Source of the DNA: Maribacter arcticus
GTDB taxonomy: Bacteria > Bacteroidota > Bacteroidia > Flavobacteriales > Flavobacteriaceae
Assembly: GCF_900167935.1 (NCBI RefSeq)
Contig: NZ_FUYL01000003.1
Span: 1 to 64,000, forward strand
DNA: 64,000 nucleotides
Direction: 5' to 3'
In this document: positions 17,001 to 26,221 of the stretch, in pieces
How the letters are laid out: each line of letters opens with the position of its first letter
Position numbering within the stretch: position 1 is the first letter of the stretch
Notes under the pieces: generated by a model
Database searches by the model: none
Seen by the model: only the letters and a program-made list of their open reading frames with translations
What the model was told of the DNA's origin: nothing
Translations under genes and position numbers: made by a program

Positions 17001-20000
17001 TTACTTTTTTATCGAATGCCAAAGACCTCAACATTATGGTTAGTGTCGAAAAGAACCATGAAGTAGTAGATTCGATGCTCATCAACCTACACAACAATTC
17101 AAAAACCATAACCGTACCCGTTACTGAAAAGGATTTAGGTGGTTTTGCCATTAACTATAGTTATTCATTCAACAATTCATTTGAAGTACAAAGTCAGCCA
17201 ATACAGGTACCCTACCCAGACAGCGATTTAGAAATTGAAACCCTTACGTTCAGAGACAAATTAACACCTGGAACAGATGAAACATGGTCATTTAAAATAA
17301 AGGGACCCAAAGGCGATAAAGTATCAGCAGAACTTTTGGCAAGCATGTATGATGCTTCATTAGACCAGTTCGCTTATCATAGTTGGAATTTTAATCCGTT
17401 ATCTCGACCAACGTATTACTCCACACATAGAACAAATGCTTCTAATAGCTTTTCACAAAGCAATTTCAATACTTATCAAAGTTATGGGGGTTATAATTAT
17501 TCTGATCTAACTTTTGATTCATTCAATTGGTTTGAACTACGTATTGGTACCTACGGTATGTTTTATAAATCGCGTAAAATGTCAAGGTCTGCTGCGCCAA
17601 TGGATCTAGAAATAATTGAAGACTCGGCAAATTTGGATGAAGTTGTAATCACAGGTTCTAGCACTACTAATATTGAAAATGCCCTACAAGGAAAAGCGTC
17701 CGGCATACAAATTACTGAACCCGAAACTAACAAAACAAAAACGGACTTTGATTCGGTGACTATTCGAAAAAACCTTCAAGAAACTGCATTTTTCTTTCCA
17801 CAACTACAAACCGATAAAGATGGGAATGTAAGTTTTAGTTTCACGACACCAGAGGCATTAACTCGATGGAATTTACAACTTCTTGCACATAATAAAGATT
17901 TAGAAAGCACAACTAAAAGCCTAAGTACCGTAACTCAAAAAGAGTTGATGGTAATACCGAATGCTCCTCGTTTTTTACGCGAAGGAGATGAAATTATCAT
18001 CAGCACTAAAATTGCCAATCTTACTAAAAAAGCACTTTCGGGACAAGCTAAACTAGAACTGGTAGATGCGCAAACTGGTCTAGATATTTTATCCCTGTTG
18101 ATTGAAATTCCCGCAGGCGAAACGCCTTTTCCTATTAATGAGAAGCCTTTTGATGTAAACGCTATGGGCAACACACAAGTTTCATGGCAATTAAAAATAC
18201 CTGCAGGGCTACAAACAATTCAATATAAGATTATTGCAAAAGCAGGAGATTTTGGCGATGGCGAACAAAATATGTTGCCGGTATTAACAAACCGTACTTT
18301 AGTAACCGAGTCGATGCCTATGTGGGTTCTCAGCAACCAGACTAAAACATTTAGCTTAGACAAATTGAAGAATGTGTCTTCTGCTACGCTCAAACACCAC
18401 AAACTGACTTTAGAAATAACTTCAAATCCGGCATGGTATGCGATACAAGCACTACCCTATTTGATGGAGTATCCTTATGAGTGTAATGAGCAGACGTTCT
18501 CTAAGTATTATGCAAATACGTTGGCGAGCCATATTGCTACGAGTAATCCTAGAATTAAGGAAGTGTTTGAACAATGGGCAAATTCAGATGCCTTACTAAG
18601 TAATCTTGAAAAAAATGAGGAATTAAAATCCCTATTAATTCAAGAAACACCGTGGTTACGTGATGCCCAATCTGAAAGCGAGCAAAAGAAACGAATTGGG
18701 CTATTGTTCAACATGAACAAAATGCGGAGTGAGCAAGAATTGGCTTTAGACAAATTAATGCAAAACCAAAATTCTAGCGGTGCTTGGTCTTGGTTTAATG
18801 GCGGACCAAATAATAGATATATTACCCAACATATCATTACTGGCTTAGGCCATTTGAATCATTTAAATGTTGCTTCTTCTATGACCAGCAACCAATCTGA
18901 AATGATTGATAAAGCAGTAGCCTATTTAGATAACGAGTTCGTGAAGGAGTATGAAGAAATGAAGAACCGTGCCAAGAACATAAATGACGACCATTTGAGT
19001 GCAACCCAGGTTCATTATTTATATATGAGAAGCTTTTTCAAGGAAATTAAAACCTCTAAAAAAGTTGATGAAATAACAGCATATTACCTCACTCAAGCAC
19101 AAAAGTATTGGAAAAAGCGGGGTTTGTATGCTCAGGGAATGTTAGGATTGACCTTATATCGTAAGGAGGATATAAAAACCGCCACCAAAATTTTACGTGC
19201 TTTAGAAGAAAACAGTGTTACTAGTGATAAAATAGGCATGTACTGGAAGAAAAATACGAGCTCTTGGTTTTGGTACCAAGCCCCTATTGAAACCCAAGCA
19301 TTATTAATCGAAGCTTTTTCTGAAATTCGCCCAACAGATACAGAAACGATTGACAATCTTAAAATTTGGTTACTCAAAAACAAGCAAACCAATCAATGGA
19401 GTACCACCAAGGCAACTACCGAAGCTATATATGCTTTATTATTACAAGGCAATGATTGGCTATCAGTTACTGACGTTGTCGAAGTTTTGGTAGGAGGACA
19501 AGCAATAAACCCTTCAATATTAGAGGATGTTAAAGTGGAAGCGGGTACAGGCTATTTCAAAACATCTTGGAATGGTAGCGAAATACAACCTAAAATGGGT
19601 GAAGTACAAATCACCAAGAAGGGTAATGGTATTGCTTGGGGTGCTTTATACTGGCAATATTTTGAGGATTTAGACAAGATTACATCTGCTGAAACACCGC
19701 TACAACTAACCAAAAAATTGTTCTTGAAAAAAAACACGGCTACAGGTGAAGTAATTTCAGAAATCACAAAAGGTTCTGATTTAAAAGTAGGTGACCTTGT
19801 TCGAGTTCGCATCGAATTAAAGTCTGACCGAGATATGGAATTCATTCACATGAAAGATATGCGCGCGGCAGGGTTTGAACCTGTAAATGTTATCTCCAGA
19901 TATAAATGGCAAGATGGTTTGGGGTATTATGAAAGCACGAAAGATGCAAGTACCAATTTCTTTTTTGACTATTTACCTAAAGGAGTTTATGTATTTGAAT

Positions 20001-20122
20001 ACGATGTTCGTGTAAACAACGCCGGTAATTTCAGTAATGGTATCACTACCATACAAAGCATGTATGCGCCAGAATTTAGCAGTCATAGTGAAGGGGTTCG
20101 TGTAACCGTGGAAGGTCAATAG
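14048..20122 (+). CDS. Giant alpha-2-macroglobulin-like protein with TonB-plug-like insert
   Basis: A protein of 2,024 residues starting at ATG 14048, giving signal peptide MKKLHLILGIFMFAQFGNAQ; an upstream TTG adds only seven unsuited residues. It is expected at the cell surface or in the periplasm as a protease trap. The MG2-type segment DRSIYRPGQPVYFKG lies near residue 595, further macroglobulin domains follow, and the thioester motif is CNEQ (Cys near residue 1479), fitting the CxEQ consensus, then an alpha-alpha terpenoid-cyclase-like toroid with SGAWSWFNGG. Around residues 1195 to 1222 is a segment LDEVVITGSSTTNIENALQG KASGIQI that resembles the start of a TonB-dependent receptor plug. 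This insert just before the bait/thioester half is the unusual part. Confidence 0.85.
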   Translation: MKKLHLILGIFMFAQFGNAQQNDSYESLWEQVEKFEGEDLSKSALELIETISKKAHLEKNKTQIIKSLLYKSKFALILEENAELNIVNDFKAEIGIAEGASKNILHNYLANIYWQYFQQNRYKFYNRTSTETKVDTVDFRTWDLNTLFQEIDIHFQASLENPVALQKLPISNFNVILNEVKESSEFRPTLFDLLAHTALSFYTTSENSIQKPADAFEIDETEVLCEAYSFSFINSETNNTTSLQSKALKIYQQLVSFHFGNADIRPLVLVDIERLLFIHQFATFSDKDNLLIEVLQNSAENIKNSPLSGLYTYEIANRYQQMGGTYNPQSSKEHQWKLKEAIALCDKVVATFPKSRAAEKCQILKSQIETPFIQLLTEKHIPNNTIGRLLVTYKNYENIQLTAYRISQKEVQALNELYPEAKKLSFLKNLPIETTWNSTLTTENDFQTHSTEITMPALTNGYYAILAQSKDKSDSYFSYQTVQATDFALSETQSTTHQLYQVIDRNNGKPIESAKVIFNYRKNYNSPTKSENFTTDSQGKFSINKNKDSRSSIYITIKKDKEIAYFGDYYINRNYTQNTATVNNTCFLFTDRSIYRPGQPVYFKGITVQQENEKSSLLKKTIAQVELHDVNGQEIGTQELVTNEFGSFSGEFILPASSLTGMFSINIYSDESNIDGYTSFSVEEYKRPKFETSFNPIKETYKVNDSINVSGKATAYTGSSITDAKVAYRVKRIVNLPRWYYWSRPYFNITPQEITHGETTTDSSGNYDIVFKALPDSSIEKSNLPTFNYEVTADVTDVNGETRSTTTNVYVGYHALNVKLMIPDVLDKQIKDATFNISSTNLNGGSVAATGVIKLFKLQAPGHVLRPRPWPAPDYAGFTKQGFKNLYPYDAYKDEDNPLNWKKGKMVWKASFDTGKTSEISLAKIKNWDSGKYVMELESQDKFGQALKDIVLITLTGDEDELADNQLFQIKTDKNEYSIGENAKITFLSNAKDLNIMVSVEKNHEVVDSMLINLHNNSKTITVPVTEKDLGGFAINYSYSFNNSFEVQSQPIQVPYPDSDLEIETLTFRDKLTPGTDETWSFKIKGPKGDKVSAELLASMYDASLDQFAYHSWNFNPLSRPTYYSTHRTNASNSFSQSNFNTYQSYGGYNYSDLTFDSFNWFELRIGTYGMFYKSRKMSRSAAPMDLEIIEDSANLDEVVITGSSTTNIENALQGKASGIQITEPETNKTKTDFDSVTIRKNLQETAFFFPQLQTDKDGNVSFSFTTPEALTRWNLQLLAHNKDLESTTKSLSTVTQKELMVIPNAPRFLREGDEIIISTKIANLTKKALSGQAKLELVDAQTGLDILSLLIEIPAGETPFPINEKPFDVNAMGNTQVSWQLKIPAGLQTIQYKIIAKAGDFGDGEQNMLPVLTNRTLVTESMPMWVLSNQTKTFSLDKLKNVSSATLKHHKLTLEITSNPAWYAIQALPYLMEYPYECNEQTFSKYYANTLASHIATSNPRIKEVFEQWANSDALLSNLEKNEELKSLLIQETPWLRDAQSESEQKKRIGLLFNMNKMRSEQELALDKLMQNQNSSGAWSWFNGGPNNRYITQHIITGLGHLNHLNVASSMTSNQSEMIDKAVAYLDNEFVKEYEEMKNRAKNINDDHLSATQVHYLYMRSFFKEIKTSKKVDEITAYYLTQAQKYWKKRGLYAQGMLGLTLYRKEDIKTATKILRALEENSVTSDKIGMYWKKNTSSWFWYQAPIETQALLIEAFSEIRPTDTETIDNLKIWLLKNKQTNQWSTTKATTEAIYALLLQGNDWLSVTDVVEVLVGGQAINPSILEDVKVEAGTGYFKTSWNGSEIQPKMGEVQITKKGNGIAWGALYWQYFEDLDKITSAETPLQLTKKLFLKKNTATGEVISEITKGSDLKVGDLVRVRIELKSDRDMEFIHMKDMRAAGFEPVNVISRYKWQDGLGYYESTKDASTNFFFDYLPKGVYVFEYDVRVNNAGNFSNGITTIQSMYAPEFSSHSEGVRVTVEGQ

Positions 20123-20154
20123 AATAAACGCCGTTATGAGCCTTAGTCGAGAAC

Positions 20155-20203
20155 AGTATCACTCTACATCTTAAGGCATTTCGACAACGCTCAATGTGAT
20201 ACT
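20155..20203. repeat. Short inverted repeat, possible interspersed palindromic element
   Basis: AGTATCAC (20155 to 20162) and GTGATACT (20196 to 20203) are perfect reverse complements around a 33-base loop containing GCATTTCGACAACGCTCAATG. It sits between convergent genes. Similar TTCGAC…CTCAATGTGA sequences are dispersed in many flavobacterial genomes; copy number here cannot be tested from one window. Confidence 0.5.
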
Positions 20204-20230
20204 AAGCAATTAAAAAAAGAGCATAAAAAA

Positions 20231-20256
20231 AGGCGCTACAGAGTAGCGCCCTTTCT
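20231..20256 (-). terminator. Rho-independent terminator of the M13 peptidase gene
   Basis: Perfect 8-bp stem GGCGCTAC-AGA-GTAGCGCC; read on the minus strand it is followed by TTTTTTTATGC. It lies 20 bases past the peptidase stop codon. Confidence 0.85.
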
Positions 20257-20274
20257 AATACTATATACTAAGAT

Positions 20275-22323
20275 TTACCAAATATGAACTCTCTTTTCAG
20301 GAGCTAGGTACATGGCATCACCTTCTTTAATACCAAAAGCATCGTAAAACTCTTGAATATTTAAAAGTGGTTGAGTTGCTCTAACCATTCCTGGAGAATG
20401 TGGATCCGTCTTAATTTGTGTTCTTAAGGCTTCATCTCTACTCTTAGTTCTCCAAACTGTTGCCCAAGACATGAAAAAGCGTTGCTCAGGCGTAAAACCA
20501 TCAATATCTTCAGGACGACCATTCTCTGCATAGTATCTTTGCAGTCCGTCATAAGCACCTAATAAGCCACCTAAATCACCAATATTCTCACCTAAGGTGA
20601 ATTTACCATTTACGTTAACGCCTTCTAATACCGAAACACTATCATACTGTACTGCCAAAGCATCGGCTCTTTCAGTAAAGGCTTTCAAATCTTCATCTGT
20701 CCACCAGTTTTTTAAATTGCCATCCGCATCAAAACGAGAACCACTATCATCAAATGCATGTGAAATCTCATGTCCGATAACGGCACCGATTCCGCCATAA
20801 TTTACTGCCTCATCAGCTGTATAATTGTAGAAAGGTGGCTGTAGAATAGCTGCAGGAAAAACAATCTCATTATTAAGAGGATTAAAATATGCATTTACTG
20901 TTTGTGGAGACATTCCCCATTCCGTCTTATCTACAGGTTCCCCTATTTCAGCAAAATTTTTTAATTCGCCCCATTTATCTACGGCTGTCATATTCTCGAA
21001 ATAAGATTTTTCTTTCGATACATTCATAGTAGAATAATCTTCCCATTTATCTGGATAGGCTATTTTCACCGTAAACTTATCTAACTTCTCTATTGCTTTT
21101 GTTTTGGTTGAATCGCTCATCCAATCCAATACTGAAATGCGCTCTTTGAAAGCCTCTATTACATTCGCAATCATCAGTTCCGCTTTTGCCTTTGCCTCTG
21201 GCGGAAATTTAGCATCAACATACAACTGGCCTAAAGCTTCACCAACAGTATTATTCACCGTTGCTAAGGCACGTTCATCTGCCGCACGTTGTTCTTTAGC
21301 ACCACTTAAATATTTGCTATAAAATTCCCAATCAGCTGTTTCTATATCGGTAGTTAATCTGCCCGCAGCACTATTAAAAGTATCCCATCTCACCAAACTC
21401 TTTATATCCTCTATTGGTGTTTCCTTCAAAAATTTGTCTAATGCTTCGGTATACCTCAACTGAGTAACCAAAAGCGTATCGAACTTTTTAGTAATCCCTA
21501 AATCAGAAATAAATTTATTTAAGTCTATCGTTGATAACATCTTGTCAGCATCGGCAATAGATCTCGGGTTATTATAATTTCTGGCATCTCTTCTTTCTAC
21601 CTTATCTAATCTAGGTTCGGCAAGTTTGGTTTCCATAGCAAGAATTTTGTCGGCAGCTTTTGTAGCATCTGCTTCGGTATCCCCTAACCTTTGCAACATT
21701 TTTGAGATGTGCTTTTTATACTCCTCACGAATTTCGATAGATTTTTCATCTTGCTCTAAGTAGAAATCACGATCTGGGAGTCCTAAGCCATTAGCACCTA
21801 AATAAACAGCATTCATACTACTGTTGTTTAAATCGGCACCAGCTCCAATACTTAAAAACGGGGAAGAAACCGCTGCATTAGTAGCTAGAACAGTTTGTAA
21901 ATCTTTTAAATTCTTCACTGAAGCGATAGCTTCCAATGCAGGTTGTAAAGGAGTAATACCAGCTTCATTTCTTGCAGCTGAATCTAATTTAGTATCAAAA
22001 ATCGCCAATGCTTTTGCTTGATCTGTATCTGCTGCATAATTTCCACTTTCCTTTGCAGTTGCCAATATTTTTAAAACATCATCATCTGTAGATTTACGAA
22101 GTACACTGAACCCACCCCAACTTGTTCTATCATCTGGAATTTCAGTAAACTTCATCCAGTTTCCATTTACGTAGTTATAGAAATCTGATTTAGGATTTTG
22201 TGTAGTATCCATATTAGCTAAAACGATACCAGGTATTTTGTCTACCTCAGCGGTAGTTTTGGCTTCTTCTTTGCAAGAGGATAATGCCACCAAACCAGCA
22301 GCTAACAAATAAATTTTTTTCAT
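20275..22323 (-). CDS. M13 family (neprilysin/PepO-type) zinc metallopeptidase lipoprotein
   Basis: A 682-residue lipoprotein (leader MKKIYLLAAGLVALSSC with Cys17 as the lipidated residue), acting in the periplasm or at the surface on peptides. The zinc site HEISH is near residues 517 to 521 within VIGHEISHAFDDSGSRFD, and the third ligand lies in the family motif ENIGDLGG. The substrate-binding NAYFNPLNNEIVFPAAILQPP and the C-terminal VRATQPLLNIQEFYDAFGIK GD…RVHIW ending are typical of neprilysin-like enzymes, as is the length. It is transcribed alone, with a terminator behind it and a divergent gene in front. Confidence 0.93.
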   Translation of the reverse strand: MKKIYLLAAGLVALSSCKEEAKTTAEVDKIPGIVLANMDTTQNPKSDFYNYVNGNWMKFTEIPDDRTSWGGFSVLRKSTDDDVLKILATAKESGNYAADTDQAKALAIFDTKLDSAARNEAGITPLQPALEAIASVKNLKDLQTVLATNAAVSSPFLSIGAGADLNNSSMNAVYLGANGLGLPDRDFYLEQDEKSIEIREEYKKHISKMLQRLGDTEADATKAADKILAMETKLAEPRLDKVERRDARNYNNPRSIADADKMLSTIDLNKFISDLGITKKFDTLLVTQLRYTEALDKFLKETPIEDIKSLVRWDTFNSAAGRLTTDIETADWEFYSKYLSGAKEQRAADERALATVNNTVGEALGQLYVDAKFPPEAKAKAELMIANVIEAFKERISVLDWMSDSTKTKAIEKLDKFTVKIAYPDKWEDYSTMNVSKEKSYFENMTAVDKWGELKNFAEIGEPVDKTEWGMSPQTVNAYFNPLNNEIVFPAAILQPPFYNYTADEAVNYGGIGAVIGHEISHAFDDSGSRFDADGNLKNWWTDEDLKAFTERADALAVQYDSVSVLEGVNVNGKFTLGENIGDLGGLLGAYDGLQRYYAENGRPEDIDGFTPEQRFFMSWATVWRTKSRDEALRTQIKTDPHSPGMVRATQPLLNIQEFYDAFGIKEGDAMYLAPEKRVHIW

Positions 22324-22584
22324 AGTTGTGTTAATTAACGTATTGATATATGACGTTTAATTTAAGATTTGTTACAAAAATCAATAAAATTAATAACCAT
22401 ATCACCATTTAGCCTAATAAAATATTGGGCTTTAATGACCTAAAATTAATAAAAGTTTGTGGAACGTTATAAACCTAACCCTATTAGTATTGTTTACTAA
22501 TTGAAAGTACCAATACCCTCATTCCTTATTTCTAAAATGACCGTTTCATGATAGTTTAGAGGTAATAATAAAAACCACTACATT

Positions 22585-23316
22585 ATGAAAAGCACCTTAA
22601 CAATTTCCGTAAAAGAACCCTGCACCGAAAAATTCACTAATTTTAGTAAAACCGAAAAAGGAGGTTTTTGCACGAACTGCCAAAAGGAAGTTATAGATTT
22701 TACCAAAGCATCGAATGAAGAACTTATTCGTCATTTTAGCAAGACATCTAATAAAACATGCGGAGTATTTAAATCGTCGCAACTCACCTCTTACGAAATC
22801 AATTCTTTACCCATGATACATAATAACATAATATCGAAAGGAATAGGAATGATGACCCTATCGCTATTGGCGCTATGTACCACCCAAATTAACGGTCAAG
22901 AAACAGCAGATATTGAAACTGGCATTGAGGTAGTATCTACAGAAACTCTGGGTAAAATTGCAATTATTGAAACCGTACAAGAATATTTTTTAGTGAAGGG
23001 CACGGTTCTCGATGAAGCCAATGAACCGTTACCAGGAGTTAATGTAGTATTAAAGGGCTCTACTATAGGTATACAGACAGATATTGATGGAAAGTATGAG
23101 TTTCCGCAAGAACTAGAGGTTAATGATGTTTTGGTGTTTAGTTATATTGGTTATGAAACCAAAACATATAAAGTTACCGCCAGCAAATCTTCTTCCATAG
23201 ACGTTAATATTACCTTTAACACCTATGATGTTGAACTAATGGGTGATATTGTAATCGAAGGGAATTATAGTAGCAAAAGAAATGTATTTCAAAAGTTCAT
23301 TTCCATCTTCAAATAA
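22585..23316 (+). CDS. Membrane protein with Cys-rich N-terminus and carboxypeptidase-D regulatory-like domain
   Basis: A 243-residue protein with an unusual order. The N-terminus (1 to 65) has CTEKF, GFCTNCQKEVIDF and TCGVF, a probable cytosolic zinc-ribbon-like patch (Cys13, 29, 32, 59). A membrane helix follows (about 83 to 102, GIGMMTLSLLALCTTQINGQ). After it comes a CarboxypepD_reg-like beta-sandwich (about 132 to 212) with FLVKGTVLDEANEPLPGVNV VLKGS and VLVFSYIGYETKTY. In Bacteroidota this last domain usually leads TonB receptors; here it stands alone outside the membrane. The transglutaminase-like gene overlaps its stop (TAATG), so the two are translationally coupled. Confidence 0.75.
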   Translation: MKSTLTISVKEPCTEKFTNFSKTEKGGFCTNCQKEVIDFTKASNEELIRHFSKTSNKTCGVFKSSQLTSYEINSLPMIHNNIISKGIGMMTLSLLALCTTQINGQETADIETGIEVVSTETLGKIAIIETVQEYFLVKGTVLDEANEPLPGVNVVLKGSTIGIQTDIDGKYEFPQELEVNDVLVFSYIGYETKTYKVTASKSSSIDVNITFNTYDVELMGDIVIEGNYSSKRNVFQKFISIFK

Positions 23317-24332
23317 TGAAAATAGCTTTTGTATTCTTGTTAGTATCATTTTATTTCTCATTCGCTCAGCGTTCAGGTTTTAATGACATCAATTTCAAAA
23401 AAGCTGATAGTGTTGCCGAAATTCATAAAGGAGAAAGTTTAATGAATTTACCTGTGCTTGTTTATAATTTAACAGCACCATTAGATACCGATGTTGAGAA
23501 ATTTAGGGCTATTTATACGTGGATAAGTTCAAATATTGAGAATGATTATTCTTCATATGTAAAAATTCGTAATAAACGAAAGAGGCTTGTCAACAACAGG
23601 CAAGCCTTTTTAGATTGGAATAACAATATAACACCAATAGTCTTCGATAGGCTACCTAACGAGCGAAAAACAGCGTGTACAGGGTATGCGTATTTGGTTA
23701 AAGAGATGGCCAATCTTGCTGGCTTCAATTGTGAAATTATTAATGGTTATGGACGCACACCAACATTGCTATTAAAAGAAGATAGTGCACCAAATCATTC
23801 CTGGAATAGAATTGAAATAAACAATATATGGTATATCTGTGATGCCACTTGGTCTGCTGGGCAAACTATTCTAGAGGATGGAAACTCGAGGTTTGAACCT
23901 GATTATTTCGATGGATATTTTTTAGCAGAGCCCGAATTGTTTGCGAAAAATCATTTTTCAATTAATAAAGAAGAAATACAGCTAAATGACACGGAAAGTT
24001 TTACTGCGTTTATTGAAGGTCCTGTTATTTATAAGGAAGCTTTTTTAGCATCAATTATTCCCTTAAGCCCTCAAAAGATGCATGTCTATATTAAAAAGGG
24101 AGATTTAGTTACATTCAAATTAAATTTGCCTGATAATTTCAAAGAAGATAAATTTCAATTATTAATAAATACTGGAGGTCGACAAAAAACAATTCAACCT
24201 AACATCCTACGAAACCAAGATGAAATCAGTTTGCTTCATCGATTTCAAAAAACAGGTTTACACGATGTGCATATTTTAGTAGATAACGACTTTGTAGTAA
24301 CCTACGTTGTTAAAGTGAAAAATGCCCGTTAA
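23316..24332 (+). CDS. Secreted transglutaminase-like (papain-fold) protein
   Basis: A 338-residue exported protein (signal peptide MKIAFVFLLVSFYFSFAQ). The transglutaminase-core triad can be read: Cys121 in TACTGYAYLVKEM, His161 in NHSWNRIEI and Asp176 in WYICDATWSAG, and the domain begins with FRAIYTWISSNIENDY near residue 63. The C-terminal third is a beta-rich domain. Such proteins in bacteria are proteases, peptide cyclisers or cross-linkers; which applies is unknown. Its start ATG shares one base with the stop of the preceding gene, so the pair probably works together at the envelope. Confidence 0.82.
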   Translation: MKIAFVFLLVSFYFSFAQRSGFNDINFKKADSVAEIHKGESLMNLPVLVYNLTAPLDTDVEKFRAIYTWISSNIENDYSSYVKIRNKRKRLVNNRQAFLDWNNNITPIVFDRLPNERKTACTGYAYLVKEMANLAGFNCEIINGYGRTPTLLLKEDSAPNHSWNRIEINNIWYICDATWSAGQTILEDGNSRFEPDYFDGYFLAEPELFAKNHFSINKEEIQLNDTESFTAFIEGPVIYKEAFLASIIPLSPQKMHVYIKKGDLVTFKLNLPDNFKEDKFQLLINTGGRQKTIQPNILRNQDEISLLHRFQKTGLHDVHILVDNDFVVTYVVKVKNAR

Positions 24333-24350
24333 CATAAGTGATTAAATAGC

Positions 24351-24869
24351 TTATTTCGGAGGATATTTACTAAATATCTTAGTCACTACCGCCTGAAGTT
24401 TTTCCTGTTTTTCAATTGGTGTGTCTCCTTCCCGAAAAGGACTTTCACTAATTGCTTGCCAAATTAACATGTCTTTATTCGAGTCGACAAAATCTAATTG
24501 TAATTCTCGGGTTAATTTTGGCCCACCAACGGGAATTCCAATAGAAACTCCTCCGCCTATGTTACCACCGCCTCCACCAAGTCCAACACCAACATTGTTG
24601 CCTTGCTGAGACTTAAATACAGAACTTTTAATATTGATAAAAATATCGGGTTCTTCTGCAAACATGAATCCTTTTTCACCTAAAGTAGCATCTAAGGCAT
24701 CCATTAGTCTTTTCTCGTCTAATTGACTTAGACCGGTTTCCATGTCAGCAAAATAATTATAGGTAGTATATGAAGTGAAATCGGTCTGGTTATCATAGTC
24801 ATAATTAACTCGAGCGACTCCGCAAGAAGTCAAAAGAAGTAATAGAACACTAAAAAAGTAGATTCTCAT
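24351..24869 (-). CDS. DUF4136 domain lipoprotein
   Basis: A 172-residue lipoprotein with lipobox LLTSC (Cys16). The family opening, VNYDYDNQTDFTSYTTYNYF, follows, and QLDFVDSNKDMLIWQAISES PF and a final IFSKYPPK are typical DUF4136. A low-complexity glycine loop (GVGLGGGGGNIGGGVSIG) sits in the middle, giving the reverse strand a misleading proline-rich open frame. The biochemical role of the family is unknown. It is transcribed towards the transglutaminase-like gene and ends 19 bases from it. Confidence 0.85.
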   Translation of the reverse strand: MRIYFFSVLLLLLTSCGVARVNYDYDNQTDFTSYTTYNYFADMETGLSQLDEKRLMDALDATLGEKGFMFAEEPDIFINIKSSVFKSQQGNNVGVGLGGGGGNIGGGVSIGIPVGGPKLTRELQLDFVDSNKDMLIWQAISESPFREGDTPIEKQEKLQAVVTKIFSKYPPK

Positions 24870-24935
24870 GATATTGTCTTTCTTTAAAATTAAAGAAAAA
24901 TAAAGCTTAATTCGAGTTTTTAAACAGGTATTCGA

Positions 24936-25937
24936 TTAAGAGTTAAGCATTGCCCAAAGCTTATCCTTTAATTCAACAATACCCATTTGAGCAACTGATG
25001 ATATAAACATAAACGGAGTACCGTTTAAATCTTTGTTTAATTCCTCTCTCATTTCATCCATGAGCTCATCATCAAGCATATCACTTTTAGAGATACATAT
25101 TAAACGGTCTTTATCAAGCAATTCAGGATTGTAACGTCTTAACTCATCTAACAAAATCTCGTATTCCTTACTTATATCTTTACTATCTGCAGGTATTAAA
25201 AAAAGTAAGTTTGAATTACGCTCAATATGTCTTAAGAAATAATGACCTAAACCTTTACCTTCTGCTGCTCCTTCAATTATACCGGGAATATCGGCCATTA
25301 CGAAACTCTTAAAATCGCGATATTCCACAATTCCTAAGTTCGGTTTTAAGGTAGTAAACTCATAATCGGCAATTTTTGGTTTCGCTGAAGTTATAACGGA
25401 CAATAAGGTTGATTTACCAGCATTTGGGAAACCTACCAAACCAACATCGGCCAGTACTTTTAATTCTAATAAAAACTCGCCTTCAAGACCATCAACACCA
25501 GGTTGTGCATATCTAGGAGTTTGATTAGTAGAAGTTCTAAAATGCCAGTTACCACGACCGCCCATTCCACCTTTCAACAAAATTTTCTCCTCACCATGCT
25601 CCGTGATTTCAAAAAGCACGTCTTTGGTCTCAAAATCTTTAATAATGGTACCTAAAGGAACATCTAAGTATACATCTTCACCGTCAGCCCCAGTGCTCCG
25701 GCTTTTACTGCCATGTTCACCATGACCGGCCTTAAAATGTTTTTTGTATTTAAAGTTTACCAGTGTCCAAAGGTTTTCATTACCTCGAACAATGATATGA
25801 CCTCCACGACCACCATCACCCCCATCAGGGCCACCTTTGGTAATAAATTTTTCTCTGTGTAAATGCACAGACCCCTTGCCTCCTTTACCAGAAGTCAAAC
25901 CCACTTTTACATAATCTACAAAATTACCTTCTGTCAT
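24936..25937 (-). CDS. obgE: GTPase ObgE/CgtA
   Basis: A 333-residue Obg GTPase, an essential regulator of large ribosomal subunit assembly and stress response in the cytosol. Residues 1 to about 158 form the glycine-rich Obg fold ([30 protein letters not shown]). The G domain follows, with G1 [10 protein letters not shown]3 [16 protein letters not shown] and G4 SKSD. The C-terminal OCT domain is absent, as is common in Bacteroidota. Upstream on the same strand are the 48-residue membrane peptide and the Hpt-Adk fusion, a likely operon. Confidence 0.95.
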   Translation of the reverse strand: MTEGNFVDYVKVGLTSGKGGKGSVHLHREKFITKGGPDGGDGGRGGHIIVRGNENLWTLVNFKYKKHFKAGHGEHGSKSRSTGADGEDVYLDVPLGTIIKDFETKDVLFEITEHGEEKILLKGGMGGRGNWHFRTSTNQTPRYAQPGVDGLEGEFLLELKVLADVGLVGFPNAGKSTLLSVITSAKPKIADYEFTTLKPNLGIVEYRDFKSFVMADIPGIIEGAAEGKGLGHYFLRHIERNSNLLFLIPADSKDISKEYEILLDELRRYNPELLDKDRLICISKSDMLDDELMDEMREELNKDLNGTPFMFISSVAQMGIVELKDKLWAMLNS

Positions 25938-26038
25938 GGTATAATATTAATTTTTCAATAAACCCCTTTATAAAGAGTTACAAGGTGTTATACATTTTCA
26001 CAAAACTACATTGTAAATGAAAACATCTTGTCGTTGTG

Positions 26039-26185
26039 CTATAGGCCAAAATCTAGAGAGTCATCTATGTAAAACACATAAATCAAGTACACTATAGCAA
26101 TTATTACAAATGTCAATATTGCAAAACCTACTGTAAACATGCAACTCTTTAAACCGTCTTTTGGTCTTATTACTTCATCTGGCAT
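26039..26185 (-). CDS. Small single-pass membrane protein (48 residues)
   Basis: A 48-residue frame reads MPDEVIRPKDGLKSCMFTVG, then a strong membrane helix of about 22 residues (FAILTFVIIAIVYLIYVFYI), then an acidic tail DDSLDFGL. It lies between the Hpt-Adk fusion (36 bases downstream of its stop) and obgE, same strand. The layout of charged ends around one clean helix makes it likely real. Family and function are unknown. Confidence 0.6.
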   Translation of the reverse strand: MPDEVIRPKDGLKSCMFTVGFAILTFVIIAIVYLIYVFYIDDSLDFGL

Positions 26186-26221
26186 TTACGTCTGTTTTGT
26201 AATCGGTTTAATAGGCAGTAA

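Noticed and set aside
24421-24609. Proline-rich ORF on the + strand
   Set aside because: Shadow of the glycine-rich loop of the DUF4136 gene on the minus strand.
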